Positions 30,685 to 43,470 are shown, numbered from the stretch's first letter. The stretch: DNA of 64,000 nt from Cytophagales bacterium CG12_big_fil_rev_8_21_14_0_65_40_12 (GCA_002786855.1 PCUU01000065.1:1-64000), one strand, 5' to 3'. Made by a program: numbers and translations. The notes: generated by a model from the sequence alone, not told the origin.

Positions 30685-32337
30685 TTAATCATGCACCCTG
30701 AAAACTTTAGCTTCCCAAGGCCTCATTAAAAAGTCCTCTGTTGCATCACCGTAATTATAAATGAGCAATTCCAAGCCCGTAATAATTGCATTGAAATCAA
30801 CCGTTTGATCAGAGAAATTAAGCACCACCAGAAACTCATGGGTTTCGTCCCATCTGCGGTAAGCATAAATCTGTTCGTGCCTATTCTCAATAGATTCATA
30901 ATCGCCATAAACCAAGGTTGAATTCTCTTTTCTGAATTGAATCACTTTTCTATAAAAATTCAGAATGGAATATTTTCCCCTCTCAGCGTCCTCCACATTG
31001 ATGAATTCATAATTTGGGTTGGCTTGAATCCAAGGCTCCGCCTCAGAAAACCCAGCGTTTGCAGTCTTATTCCATTGCATTGGCGTTCGGGCATTATCGC
31101 GTCCCATTTTATGCACATTGTGCAAATGATCTTGTGGGTTTTTGCCTTGGCTTTCTAAGCTTTTGAAATAATTGAGCGTTTCAATGTCTCTGTAATATTC
31201 TGGCGAAGGAAAAGCCACATTGGTCATTCCGATTTCATCTCCTTGGTAGACATAAGGCGTGCCTCGCATGGTCATCAAGAGCGTTGCCAACAACTTGGCT
31301 GATTGATCATGGTATTTGTCATCATTCGCGTAGCGCGAAACCATTCTTGGAAAGTCGTGATTATCCAAGAAAATGCTTCCCCAACCTTTCCCTTTTAGTT
31401 TTTCGTCCCAACGATTGAAAATGTTTTTGAATTCAACCAAAGAATAAGGCTGTGGATCGAATTTGCCGCCAGGCCCCATATCTAGGAACATATGATCGAA
31501 GTGAAAAACCATGTTGAGCTCAGCTCGATCTTCACCTACATAGTCAAGGCCATGATCTAGCGTAATTCCTGGACCTTCACCCACCGTCATGATGTCGTAT
31601 TTACTGAGTACTTCTGTATTTAATTCTTTTAGAAATTCATGGATTCGTGGCCCATTGGCATATTGCTCTTGAATCACCTCTTCGAACACGTTCGAAACCA
31701 TATCGCTGTATTCTGGCCCTTTAGAAATGAGTGAAATCACATCCATTCTAAAACCATCAATTCCTTTATCGAACCAAAATTTGACTACATCCCGAACTTC
31801 TTTTCTCACCTTCGGATTTTCCCAATTGAGATCGGGCTGTTTGGTGGTGAAAAGATGGAGATAATACTCCTCGGTAGTTGCATCATATTGCCAGGCGCTT
31901 CCTCCAAAAAATGCTTCCCAGTCATTAGGTGGCCCATTATTCTTACCTGACTTCCAGATATAATAATCTCTGTATGGGTTGTCTTTTGATTTCCTTGATT
32001 CCTCAAACCATTCATGCTCATCTGAAGAATGATTGACTACCAAGTCCATCAAAAGTTTCATTCCGCGTTGGTGAATTCCTGCTAAGAGCTCGTCAAAATC
32101 AGCCATAGTACCGAATTCATCCATGATATCTCGATAATCCGAAATATCATAACCGTTGTCGTCATTCGGTGATTTATAAACAGGACAAAGCCAAATGACA
32201 TCAACACCCAAGGACTTTATATAGTCCAACTTTTGAATGATGCCCTGGAGGTCTCCAACACCGTCATTGTTCGAGTCCTTAAAACTTCGTGGGTAGATTT
32301 GATAAACTACCGCTTCTTTCCACCAGGTTTTTGTCAT
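30685..32337 (-). CDS. GH13 alpha-glucosidase / oligo-1,6-glucosidase-like
   Basis: WWKEAVVYQIYPRSFKDSNNDGVGDLQGI; GFRMDVIS, TVGEGPG, LDNHDFPR. Confidence 0.92.
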   Translation of the reverse strand: MTKTWWKEAVVYQIYPRSFKDSNNDGVGDLQGIIQKLDYIKSLGVDVIWLCPVYKSPNDDNGYDISDYRDIMDEFGTMADFDELLAGIHQRGMKLLMDLVVNHSSDEHEWFEESRKSKDNPYRDYYIWKSGKNNGPPNDWEAFFGGSAWQYDATTEEYYLHLFTTKQPDLNWENPKVRKEVRDVVKFWFDKGIDGFRMDVISLISKGPEYSDMVSNVFEEVIQEQYANGPRIHEFLKELNTEVLSKYDIMTVGEGPGITLDHGLDYVGEDRAELNMVFHFDHMFLDMGPGGKFDPQPYSLVEFKNIFNRWDEKLKGKGWGSIFLDNHDFPRMVSRYANDDKYHDQSAKLLATLLMTMRGTPYVYQGDEIGMTNVAFPSPEYYRDIETLNYFKSLESQGKNPQDHLHNVHKMGRDNARTPMQWNKTANAGFSEAEPWIQANPNYEFINVEDAERGKYSILNFYRKVIQFRKENSTLVYGDYESIENRHEQIYAYRRWDETHEFLVVLNFSDQTVDFNAIITGLELLIYNYGDATEDFLMRPWEAKVFRVHD

Positions 32338-32338
32338 G

Positions 32339-34288
32339 CTAAATTTCGTTTGTGAGCCAATAGAATTGGTAAGGTTTAAGTCGTAATCGGCCGTCCGTAA
32401 TCGGCACTTTTTTACCAGTAATTTTATCGATCAATCTACCGTGTTGCATTCCGGTTTGCGGGAAAAGTACATGAGCATACACTTCTTGATCGGTATCTTT
32501 AAAGTTAGCGATCACTAAAGTTGATTTATATCCTTTGAATCTTAAGAAAGCGAGGGTTTCATCATTTCCAGTTTCTACGAGCCTAATGTTATTGTCATCT
32601 TCAAATTCTGGTGAATCCTTCCGTACCGCAATCATTTTTTGCAGGGTCGAAAAGAGTTCATGTTCCACAGTGCCCTTTTTCTTTCTCAATGCTACTTTCT
32701 CCCAATTGATGATCGGTCGGTGCATCCAGCGGTTATCATCCATTTTCGTTGGATCAAGCGTAAAACTATAATCGTTGAGCGTTCCAATTTCATCACCATA
32801 ATAGATCATCGGAATTCCACCATAAGCCAAAATGAGTCCGTGCAACATGTTGATCCGGTCGATGGCCCTCCGCTTTGCCAATTCATTATGCTCTTCCAAA
32901 GCGACTTCTAAGCCACTTAAAGAAGCTAAGGAACCCGAAACACGTGCATCTTCATTGATTGGGTTATACATAAAAGGCAAGCCCTTGGCGAAGGAACCTT
33001 CGAATTTTCCAGTTAAAAACTGGGTAATAAATTTTCTATGTAGAAAAGGGTTGAAGCCTGCCTCGGCAATATGGTTGTCGCCAAAACCTAGCCCAATGTC
33101 GTCATGACAACGGATGTAATTGATCCAAGTCGTGCCTTTGGGTTTATCAGGAAAATCACGAAGGCCTGCTTTTAAAATTTTCGCACTTCGGGTACTGATT
33201 GAGTTCCAAAGTAGCGCCATCAAAGTAGCATTATAGGCTATATCATGCTCGTTACTCCATATTTCAGATTCACCAAAATACTTTACAATTTCCTCAGGAG
33301 CCACAATCGCTTCGGCCAAAAAGGCAACCCCAGGAGCGACCACCTGCGCACATTGCTTAATTAATTGATGGATGATGTGGGCTTGATCCAGATTTTGAGA
33401 AGAAGTGCCTAGTTGTTTCCAAACAAAGGCTACAGCATCCATTCTAAATACATCGACCCCAAGATTTGCCAAGAAAAGCACCACTTCGATCATTTCTGTG
33501 AGCACTTTTGGATTGGTATAATTCAAATCCCATTGGTAGGTATTGAAAACCGTCATTACCCATTTTTGCATTTCCTCACTGTAAGTGAAGTTCCCTGGTG
33601 CTGTTTCTGGGAAAACCTGAGGCATGGTTTGCTCAAAAATATCGGGAATTGTACGATCTGTAAACGTGTAGTAATAATCCTGAAATTCCTTTTCGCCAGC
33701 CTTGGCACGCTGCGCCCATTCGTGCTCGTCCGAAGTGTGATTGACGACTAAATCAATCATCAGCAACATGTCCTTTTTCTTGAGTGCCTTGACTACATTT
33801 TTAAAGTCTGTATTGGTTCCGAATTTAGGGTCTATGGTTCTGTAGTCACTGACCGCATAGCCGCCATCATTTTTCAATACTGGGCTTTTCAACACGGGCA
33901 TCATGTGAATGTAATTGATGCCTAGCTCTTCTAAATAGTCGAGTTTATCAGGAAAATGCTTTAAGTCTTTGTTGAAGCGATCGACATACAGCTGCATACC
34001 CGTCAACTTTTCGCTTCGGAACCAGCCTGTGTCTGTCTCTCGTGTCTCGTCTAATTTTCTGAGTGCAGCTGGCCTTTGCAAATAACTTTGCAAAAGACTT
34101 GATAGCAATCTTTGCAGATGCTCATCGACATTGGTTTTACTTCCATAAAGCTTTAAAAAACGGCTATAAATGCCTGGGAAAATGGCATGCAATCGCGCTT
34201 CGAACTCTGCTATATTTTTGGTACCCGCTTCTTTTCTAAGTTGCGGAAGAATTCCTTTTAGGAATTGATGGGCCTTCGGATTATACAT
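32339..34288 (-). CDS. Amylosucrase-family GH13 enzyme
   Basis: Amylosucrase-like GMQLYVDRF…YIHMMPVLKSP…NDGGYAVSDYR, VFRMDAVAF, YIRCHDDIGLGF, GSFAKGLPFMYNP, YYGDEIGTLNDYSF. Confidence 0.88.
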   Translation of the reverse strand: MYNPKAHQFLKGILPQLRKEAGTKNIAEFEARLHAIFPGIYSRFLKLYGSKTNVDEHLQRLLSSLLQSYLQRPAALRKLDETRETDTGWFRSEKLTGMQLYVDRFNKDLKHFPDKLDYLEELGINYIHMMPVLKSPVLKNDGGYAVSDYRTIDPKFGTNTDFKNVVKALKKKDMLLMIDLVVNHTSDEHEWAQRAKAGEKEFQDYYYTFTDRTIPDIFEQTMPQVFPETAPGNFTYSEEMQKWVMTVFNTYQWDLNYTNPKVLTEMIEVVLFLANLGVDVFRMDAVAFVWKQLGTSSQNLDQAHIIHQLIKQCAQVVAPGVAFLAEAIVAPEEIVKYFGESEIWSNEHDIAYNATLMALLWNSISTRSAKILKAGLRDFPDKPKGTTWINYIRCHDDIGLGFGDNHIAEAGFNPFLHRKFITQFLTGKFEGSFAKGLPFMYNPINEDARVSGSLASLSGLEVALEEHNELAKRRAIDRINMLHGLILAYGGIPMIYYGDEIGTLNDYSFTLDPTKMDDNRWMHRPIINWEKVALRKKKGTVEHELFSTLQKMIAVRKDSPEFEDDNNIRLVETGNDETLAFLRFKGYKSTLVIANFKDTDQEVYAHVLFPQTGMQHGRLIDKITGKKVPITDGRLRLKPYQFYWLTNEI

Positions 34289-34290
34289 GC

Positions 34291-35937
34291 TTATTCAAAA
34301 ACAGAAACTTCGCGAATTGCCTCCTCCATGGCTTCTTTTTCCATTTTGGTCTTTTCTTTGGACCAACCGAAGTAGGATTCGAAATCTTTTAAAATGAGGT
34401 CAAATGTATTTCTTACACTGTGAATGTCAAAATACAATCGGCCGGTTCTGCGAATGAAAAAATCCTTGAGCGAAAAGACCATTTCGTTTTCAATGCAATA
34501 TTTTAATTCGGATCGAATGAGACGATGCTCCGTAGACTTATCCTTGAATTCGGCCATTCCCGCAATGATTTTATCGGTAGCGATGCCGTAATTGCTTACT
34601 AAATAGAGCGCAAAATATTTTTCAAGGCCTATTGATTCAAGTTGGGCACGAATCTCTTTTCGATAAGCTTTCACTTCTTTGGCATCTGCAAATGCACCCG
34701 CATCCAAGTCAATATGTTCCGTTTTCGTATGAACGAATTCTAGGCCTTCTTCATCGTGAAGTCTTTTCATGAGTTTATCCAGTACCTTTTCGGCCATTTT
34801 ACGATAACCCGTAAGCTTACCACCAGCAATCGACAAAAGCCCTGTTTCAGATTCGAATATTTCGTCCTTGCGCGAAATTTCAGAAGCTGATTTTCCATCC
34901 TCATGGATCAAAGGACGAACCCCAGCCCAGCTTGATTCTACATCTTCTAGCTTCAGACCTAGTTTAGGGAAAGCATGGTTGGTGCCGTTCACTAGATATT
35001 CTACATCCTTCTTCTCCGTCAAGATTTTATCCTTGTCGCCAAAATAGTCGGTATCAGTTGTCCCGATATAGGTGATTCTTCCCCTAGGGATGGCAAAGAC
35101 CATTCGTTTATCAGGGAAGTCGAAATAGATGGCTTGGTTCAATGGAAATTTCTCGTGAGGCACCACAATGTGTACGCCCTTGGTCAGGTGCAAATGCTTG
35201 GCGGTCATGGAGTGATTCAAAGCCCTGAGCTCATCTACCCAAGGACCTGCTGCGCTAATGGTCGATTTGGCTTTGATTTCGACAGATTCACCAGAAATAA
35301 AATCGGTTCCCATAATGCCCGCCACTTTGCCTTCTTCATAAATGAACTCATCGGCTTGAAGGTAATTGATGCAATGAGCGCCATGCTCAGAAGCTGTTTT
35401 GATAATCTCTATGGTTAAGCGAGCGTCATCTGTTCTGTATTCAGCATAAATACCTCCACCTTCAATATTATCGGCACTAAGAAGTGGTTCTTTGGCCAAG
35501 GTTTTTTTAATGCTCAGCATTTTTCGTTGGTCTACCTTTTCAACCCCTGCCAAAACATCGTAGACCATAAGGCCAATGGAAGTCATGAGTTTGCCGAAAG
35601 TACCATCTTTGATCAAGGGAAGGAGCATTTTTTCGGAAGTCACGAGATTGGGAATAAGCTTGTGCACCGTTGCCCTTTCTCTGCCCACCTCGCGCACCAG
35701 CGCAATCTCAAATTGCTTGAGGTAGCGCAATCCGCCATGGATCAATTTGGTGGACTTACTGCTCGTACCTGACGCAAAATCGTTCTTTTCAATCAGCACA
35801 GTTTTTAATCCACGCGAGGCTGCGTCAAGCGCAATTCCTGCACCTGTTATGCCTCCTCCGATCACCAAAAGATCGTAAGTTGTAGAAGTAACGTTATTGA
35901 TAAGTTCTGCCCTTTTGAAGGACGATAGCAAAGCCAT
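34291..35937 (-). CDS. glpD: Glycerol-3-phosphate dehydrogenase (FAD)
   Basis: VIGGGITGAGIALDAASRGLKTVLIEKNDFASGTSSKSTKLIHGGLRYL. Confidence 0.95.
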   Translation of the reverse strand: MALLSSFKRAELINNVTSTTYDLLVIGGGITGAGIALDAASRGLKTVLIEKNDFASGTSSKSTKLIHGGLRYLKQFEIALVREVGRERATVHKLIPNLVTSEKMLLPLIKDGTFGKLMTSIGLMVYDVLAGVEKVDQRKMLSIKKTLAKEPLLSADNIEGGGIYAEYRTDDARLTIEIIKTASEHGAHCINYLQADEFIYEEGKVAGIMGTDFISGESVEIKAKSTISAAGPWVDELRALNHSMTAKHLHLTKGVHIVVPHEKFPLNQAIYFDFPDKRMVFAIPRGRITYIGTTDTDYFGDKDKILTEKKDVEYLVNGTNHAFPKLGLKLEDVESSWAGVRPLIHEDGKSASEISRKDEIFESETGLLSIAGGKLTGYRKMAEKVLDKLMKRLHDEEGLEFVHTKTEHIDLDAGAFADAKEVKAYRKEIRAQLESIGLEKYFALYLVSNYGIATDKIIAGMAEFKDKSTEHRLIRSELKYCIENEMVFSLKDFFIRRTGRLYFDIHSVRNTFDLILKDFESYFGWSKEKTKMEKEAMEEAIREVSVFE

Positions 35938-35942
35938 AGTAT

Positions 35943-39136
<3,194 letters not shown>

Positions 39137-39238
39137 ATTTGTTCAGTTAAGGTTGGTGTGAAGGGCATAAGTTGATAGCATTTGATCTAACCTTGAGGAT
39201 TAGACAAAGGAATCCACTCATACTTCAGCGCGTTTCAT

Positions 39239-39268
39239 ACAATCGATTGTCAGAAGTCCAATTGGACT
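39239..39268. promoter_or_regulatory. Two palindromes upstream of the symporter operon
   Basis: ACAATCGATTGT (39239-39250, perfect 12-bp palindrome) and AGTCCAATTGGACT (39255-39268, perfect 14-bp palindrome), ~100-130 bp upstream of the 39136 start. Confidence 0.5.
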
Positions 39269-39304
39269 CACCGACAGACCTATAATAATAAGAAGTCTGT
39301 AGCG

Positions 39305-39336
39305 GAAATCATAGTTTTTGATAGGCTGATGTATGC
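39305..39336 (+). repeat. 32-bp direct repeat, copy 1
   Basis: gaaatcatagtttttgataggctgatgtatgc, identical to 43186-43217. Confidence 0.9.
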
Positions 39337-39606
39337 TTCGGCACCATGGAAATCTCTGTCTTTAGTTGAAGTAATAAAGCTTTGAGCAATTGAATCGGAA
39401 CAAACTCGGCCTCCTTCGTTGAAGTAATTGACATTTAATTTCACACAAAAAAGGCATGTCTTTCGAGCCTTTGGTACTATTGATCAATTATTTACTAATA
39501 AATTCCTGCTCAGAATTACTCTTATAAAACGGAGTTCTTATTGAATCTTTGCCATCTATTAAAATTGAAAACTAAATAAGGAATTCAACTGACTAGCAGT
39601 GAGTTA

Positions 39607-40800
39607 CTATTTCCATTCAGCACTGTTTTTAAAAGTAAGCCAGAGCAGTGCTGCATTTTTATTTGTAGAAATGACTGTGTTCTTCGATTTGAATGAGAAC
39701 TTACCTTCTGGTAAGGCATCAACAAATCCTTTGATTTTATCTGATTCAATTGTAAACACCAAACTATCCCCAATCCATTTTAATGGTACAAAGGATCTGT
39801 TTTCTAAAATTCCTTGATTGGACGACAATTTTTGATACTTACCGTTTCTTCTGTCAATCAATATAGAATGAAAGCCACCATATTGTTCAAATCTCAGAAA
39901 AATATAATTTTCTCCTACAGTATTCTTCATCTTAACTATTTTTTCACCGCTAGATTCTAGCTGCTTTGCCAGTGCTTTGTTACTGTAATATTCTTCTTTA
40001 TCCCAAACCCAGTCTTCACCTAAATCAATGGTAAATAAAGCATCGAAACTATGAGAAACCTCATTCCATTTAAACATTGTCTTGTTCAAAGGGTCTTGAT
40101 AAAGTATAGTTTCGCCATAGGGAACGAAGTTATTTGGCTGCCAACTTGTTCTGAAGGGCTCAGGGATTTTATAGGGTAATAAGCCAAACTGATATTCCAA
40201 ATCACTGTTCAACACAACAACACTCACAGAATCTTCTCCATTGTAAAGCCTGTCACTTGTGTCGAAAAAGAGTTGATCATTAAATGAATACATACCTGTA
40301 GTAGGATAGCCAATCGGTAAAGTTTTAACGAATTCTGCGTATGAGTTATAGTAGTTGATTCTTCTATTTGTCGCATCATAGACGGCAATATTCTGCCTAT
40401 CTAACCAGAAATACCATAGTGCATAGTAGTTTTCATCGGATTCCCCCATTCTTTTAAAGTTTCTGATCAAGTTACCTTGTGGATCGAAAAGGTGAATATT
40501 GCCAAAACCAAAGGGCGACACTACTATATTACCATTCCAGACATCAAAAAAAAGAATATGAGGAAGGTCAGTATCCTCAGTGTCTTGAAACAGGAATAGT
40601 TCCGCATTGCCAATTATCTCATTAATGGGTTGAACTTCACTATGTCCATCTATTTTATAGACCGTTTGTGATTCCTGCACTGACCACACACTGGGTGATG
40701 CCGTCCTTCTGGTATTACAAGATACTGACAGAATTAACATTAACCCGCATAAGGAGAAGCCGTAGTTGAGTTGAGTGATAAATTGTCTATTTTTATTCAT
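39607..40800 (-). CDS. Lipoprotein, probable 6-bladed beta-propeller protein
   Basis: Lipobox LSVSCNT; blade-like repeats (GNIHLFDPQGNLIRNFKR…RQNIAVYDATNRRINYYNSY). Confidence 0.7.
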   Translation of the reverse strand: MNKNRQFITQLNYGFSLCGLMLILSVSCNTRRTASPSVWSVQESQTVYKIDGHSEVQPINEIIGNAELFLFQDTEDTDLPHILFFDVWNGNIVVSPFGFGNIHLFDPQGNLIRNFKRMGESDENYYALWYFWLDRQNIAVYDATNRRINYYNSYAEFVKTLPIGYPTTGMYSFNDQLFFDTSDRLYNGEDSVSVVVLNSDLEYQFGLLPYKIPEPFRTSWQPNNFVPYGETILYQDPLNKTMFKWNEVSHSFDALFTIDLGEDWVWDKEEYYSNKALAKQLESSGEKIVKMKNTVGENYIFLRFEQYGGFHSILIDRRNGKYQKLSSNQGILENRSFVPLKWIGDSLVFTIESDKIKGFVDALPEGKFSFKSKNTVISTNKNAALLWLTFKNSAEWK

Positions 40801-41245
40801 CCAAAAGACGATTCAGAACATCCTTATTCTCAGGGCTAACATACTCGAATTTAATTGCCTTCCCATCCTTGAGATAAAAAACTGTCGGGTAAAATGAATA
40901 TATGTTACCAGCATTAAATTCATTGTCTTTGTCCAAGTAAACATTTTGTCGATTCAGGTCAATCCCCAATTTCATCTTTAACATTTTTTGTGAAGGTATT
41001 GCAGTAAAAATGACCAGTATTCGGTCAATTCGCTCAAAGTTCTCCATTACAAAATTCTCTGCACTTGAAACACACCCTGTGCATCCAGCCCCAGGGATTA
41101 TTAAAACTTTGTCAAACTCACTAATAACTAATTCATCTTTCGAAATTGACATTAACTTTCTCTGGAAATCGTTTATTGTATTACTCTTAATTGAGCACGA
41201 AGCCGAGACTGTCGCAACAAGAAGTATATACTTAAGCTTCATCAT
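40793..41245 (-). CDS. Small lipoprotein with GCTGC (CxxC) motif, thioredoxin-like
   Basis: Lipobox TVSASCS; VLIIPGAGCTGCVSSAENFV; later FYPTVFYLKDGK resembles thioredoxin cis-Pro region. Confidence 0.65.
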   Translation of the reverse strand: MMKLKYILLVATVSASCSIKSNTINDFQRKLMSISKDELVISEFDKVLIIPGAGCTGCVSSAENFVMENFERIDRILVIFTAIPSQKMLKMKLGIDLNRQNVYLDKDNEFNAGNIYSFYPTVFYLKDGKAIKFEYVSPENKDVLNRLLDE

Positions 41246-41247
41246 GT

Positions 41248-42399
41248 CTATCTTTCTTTAATGTTATAAATATCAAAGGTTAGATTATTTTCATCTTGGG
41301 AATCAACCAAAACATAAATCCCATCTTCCTGAAAAAACACAACCCATTCAATCATTAAGTCATTTTGTAATTCGCCTATTAGATTTACGGCCTCATCTCC
41401 TATCACTAAGACCTTGTTAAAATTGGTGGTGTCTCCAAAAGGGTTATTAATATCGACATTGTCTTCGTTCATTCCAGAGTAACCGGCCCTCAAAAAGAGT
41501 TTTCTGAACGGATCGTAATAAACATGACCATACCTCCCTTGACTAAAATAATATTTTCCTGATGCTTGAATGTCTTGGGCTATTTTAACAGATCCAATTG
41601 GAGTTATGGCTTTAACCAACCTACTACCAAAATACTTACTTCCGAAACTGCCATCCAACTTTTTAAATTGAACCTGAGGGTCGATAGGATAGCTATAGAT
41701 TCTAACCTTATCGTTTTCAGCTCTGTGGTATCGCAATTGTTCTAGCATCCACATTTCATTCTTATAAGCGATTGGAAGAGGACTATATTCTTTCTTGATC
41801 TTTTGTGTTTTTAGCGAAAACTCAAACTCCAAGGAATCAGGCAGATTATCTAATTTGACATACGGTGTTTGTGCAATTGTGCTAAAATTGAAGCCAGTGC
41901 CAGAATTAAAAAACCATCCTCTAGTCATGCCATATGGGGCTGTTTTGCCTTCCTTTCCAAAGTTATATCTGAATACTACATTTTTTTTAGAATCGACAAT
42001 AATCATTTCAAGTCTGCTTCGTGAATAGAACATCATAGAATCTCCTAAAAACTCATACTTAATGGTGCTATCAAATTTACCCAATCCATTTGGCCCATCT
42101 TTAACAAAATGCTGGATGGAATCATACATTCTCGTATCCAAATTGTAATAATAAATTGAGTTTGTATGATGATTTAAAAAAGTGAAATAATCGATTCCAT
42201 TCTTGGTTAATTTTTGAAACGCAACAGGTCTATTCGTGCTCAACGAATCCAACGGGATCCGGAGAACACCTACTTTTACAGCATCTATTTTGAACTCTAT
42301 CTCTGGAGCTGCTTGTAATACAATTGATTTATCTCCTTGACAAGAGATAATAATAACAATGAATAGAGCCGTAGCTGCAATTGGAATTAATTTTTTCAT
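41248..42399 (-). CDS. DUF4221-like lipoprotein
   Basis: Lipobox IIISCQG; beta-rich repetitive protein; gene context with propeller and NVEAL-like genes. Confidence 0.6.
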   Translation of the reverse strand: MKKLIPIAATALFIVIIISCQGDKSIVLQAAPEIEFKIDAVKVGVLRIPLDSLSTNRPVAFQKLTKNGIDYFTFLNHHTNSIYYYNLDTRMYDSIQHFVKDGPNGLGKFDSTIKYEFLGDSMMFYSRSRLEMIIVDSKKNVVFRYNFGKEGKTAPYGMTRGWFFNSGTGFNFSTIAQTPYVKLDNLPDSLEFEFSLKTQKIKKEYSPLPIAYKNEMWMLEQLRYHRAENDKVRIYSYPIDPQVQFKKLDGSFGSKYFGSRLVKAITPIGSVKIAQDIQASGKYYFSQGRYGHVYYDPFRKLFLRAGYSGMNEDNVDINNPFGDTTNFNKVLVIGDEAVNLIGELQNDLMIEWVVFFQEDGIYVLVDSQDENNLTFDIYNIKER

Positions 42400-42404
42400 G
42401 ATTT

Positions 42405-42433
42405 GAAAAAATCTGAGGCTTCTGACCTCAGAT
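42405..42433 (-). terminator. Hairpin plus T-tract between small peptide gene and DUF4221-like gene
   Basis: Minus strand: ATCTGAGG-TCAGAAG-CCTCAGAT followed by TTTTTT; perfect 8-bp stem, 7-nt loop. Confidence 0.75.
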
Positions 42434-42482
42434 CTTTAGGTTAAAAATGCGAGAATAAAAAGTCTTTCCTAATTTAGTAGAA

Positions 42483-42668
42483 TTAGGCAGAACAGTTTTC
42501 AAACACAACTACCTCAGTTTCACAATAGTGACCCTCCTCACCCCAAGTACAAGTACCAGACTTTCCGTTAGCTACTTGACCGCAACTTGCATTTATTTGA
42601 AGCGCAATTGCTGAACCAATCAACATTAGACTAAATACTGAAATTACTCTTTTACGTACATTTTTCAT
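42483..42668 (-). CDS. Small exported cysteine-rich peptide (NVEAL-like), 61 aa
   Basis: MKNVRKRVISVFSLMLIGSAIALQINASC… hydrophobic leader, Cys at 29, 40, 49, 59. The ORF extends to 42719 but the internal Met at 42668 is the natural start. Confidence 0.65.
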   Translation of the reverse strand: MKNVRKRVISVFSLMLIGSAIALQINASCGQVANGKSGTCTWGEEGHYCETEVVVFENCSA

Positions 42669-42950
42669 AAGACCAATTTTATTGTTACTAATTATATTGG
42701 AGTTACTTGTATCGTTCAAGCCAAATTACCAGAGATTATATGCTTGATCTCAACTGTCACACATGAGTCGAAGCCGTTAAATCTGACCCATCCAGCTTAA
42801 ATTCGTAAATCCATTTACTTTAAATATTCCCAAGGGACAAACCACTTTTTAAGAAAGTGTACCGAGTGCTTATCATTTGCAAATGACTTTTGAATTCTGA
42901 TCAGTTATAATGTAAGATTAATAAAGTATAATAAAAGAAACAAATAATTG

Positions 42951-42959
42951 GGGGGGGGG
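42951..42959 (+). repeat. Homopolymeric G9 tract
   Basis: Nine consecutive G in an intergenic region, ~280 bp upstream of the small peptide gene. Confidence 0.9.
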
Positions 42960-43185
42960 TATTTTCCAAATTTGCTGTACAGAACATTTTTCTATATATG
43001 AAATTCGAAAGTTATATTTGTTTTCTTAAGCTTTTTTGTCGGCTAAGGCATTATCAATGATGTCAGCCAAATTTGAAACAAGGGTTTTTAGAATGGCTGA
43101 AAGTAATAATTCTGTGCCTTTCACTAACGTCTGCCAATAGCCATAAAGCTCATAAGACAGAACGATCTTAAAAAATATTGAGGCA

Positions 43186-43217
43186 GAAATCATAGTTTTT
43201 GATAGGCTGATGTATGC
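43186..43217 (+). repeat. 32-bp direct repeat, copy 2
   Basis: gaaatcatagtttttgataggctgatgtatgc, identical to 39305-39336. Confidence 0.9.
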
Positions 43218-43294
43218 CTGTGATCGTAAAAATGAAGATGAATACTTACGTTTCTGAGGCGTTGGCAGGATGCCAAAAAGCTATTGGTCACGCG

Positions 43295-43470
43295 GCAAAG
43301 CCGAGCGACTGGGGAAGGTCACTGAAAAAGGTCGCTCCTATGGAGCTTGTGATCTTTGGTTACTATAGATTTCTATTAACAGAATACCCCTCTGGGGTTT
43401 TCCGTCCCATAGGGACGATCTGTTAATAGAAAGCGTGAATCCTTATTTCAATTAGCCCTGTTGGGGCGAC
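43295..43470. repeat. Intergenic palindromic element with nested inverted repeats
   Basis: TTTCTATTAACAG (43370-43382) / CTGTTAATAGAAA (43420-43432) enclosing CCCC-TCT-GGGG and CGTCCC-ATA-GGGACG; flanked by GCTCC-TAT-GGAGC and the GCAAAGCCGAGCGACT 16-mer. Confidence 0.75.

Noticed and set aside
43214-43426. 70-aa plus-strand ORF (MPVIVKMKMNTYVSEALAGCQK…PSGVFRPIGTIC)
   Set aside because: Lies over the palindromic intergenic element and looks like a spurious translation of that repeat.
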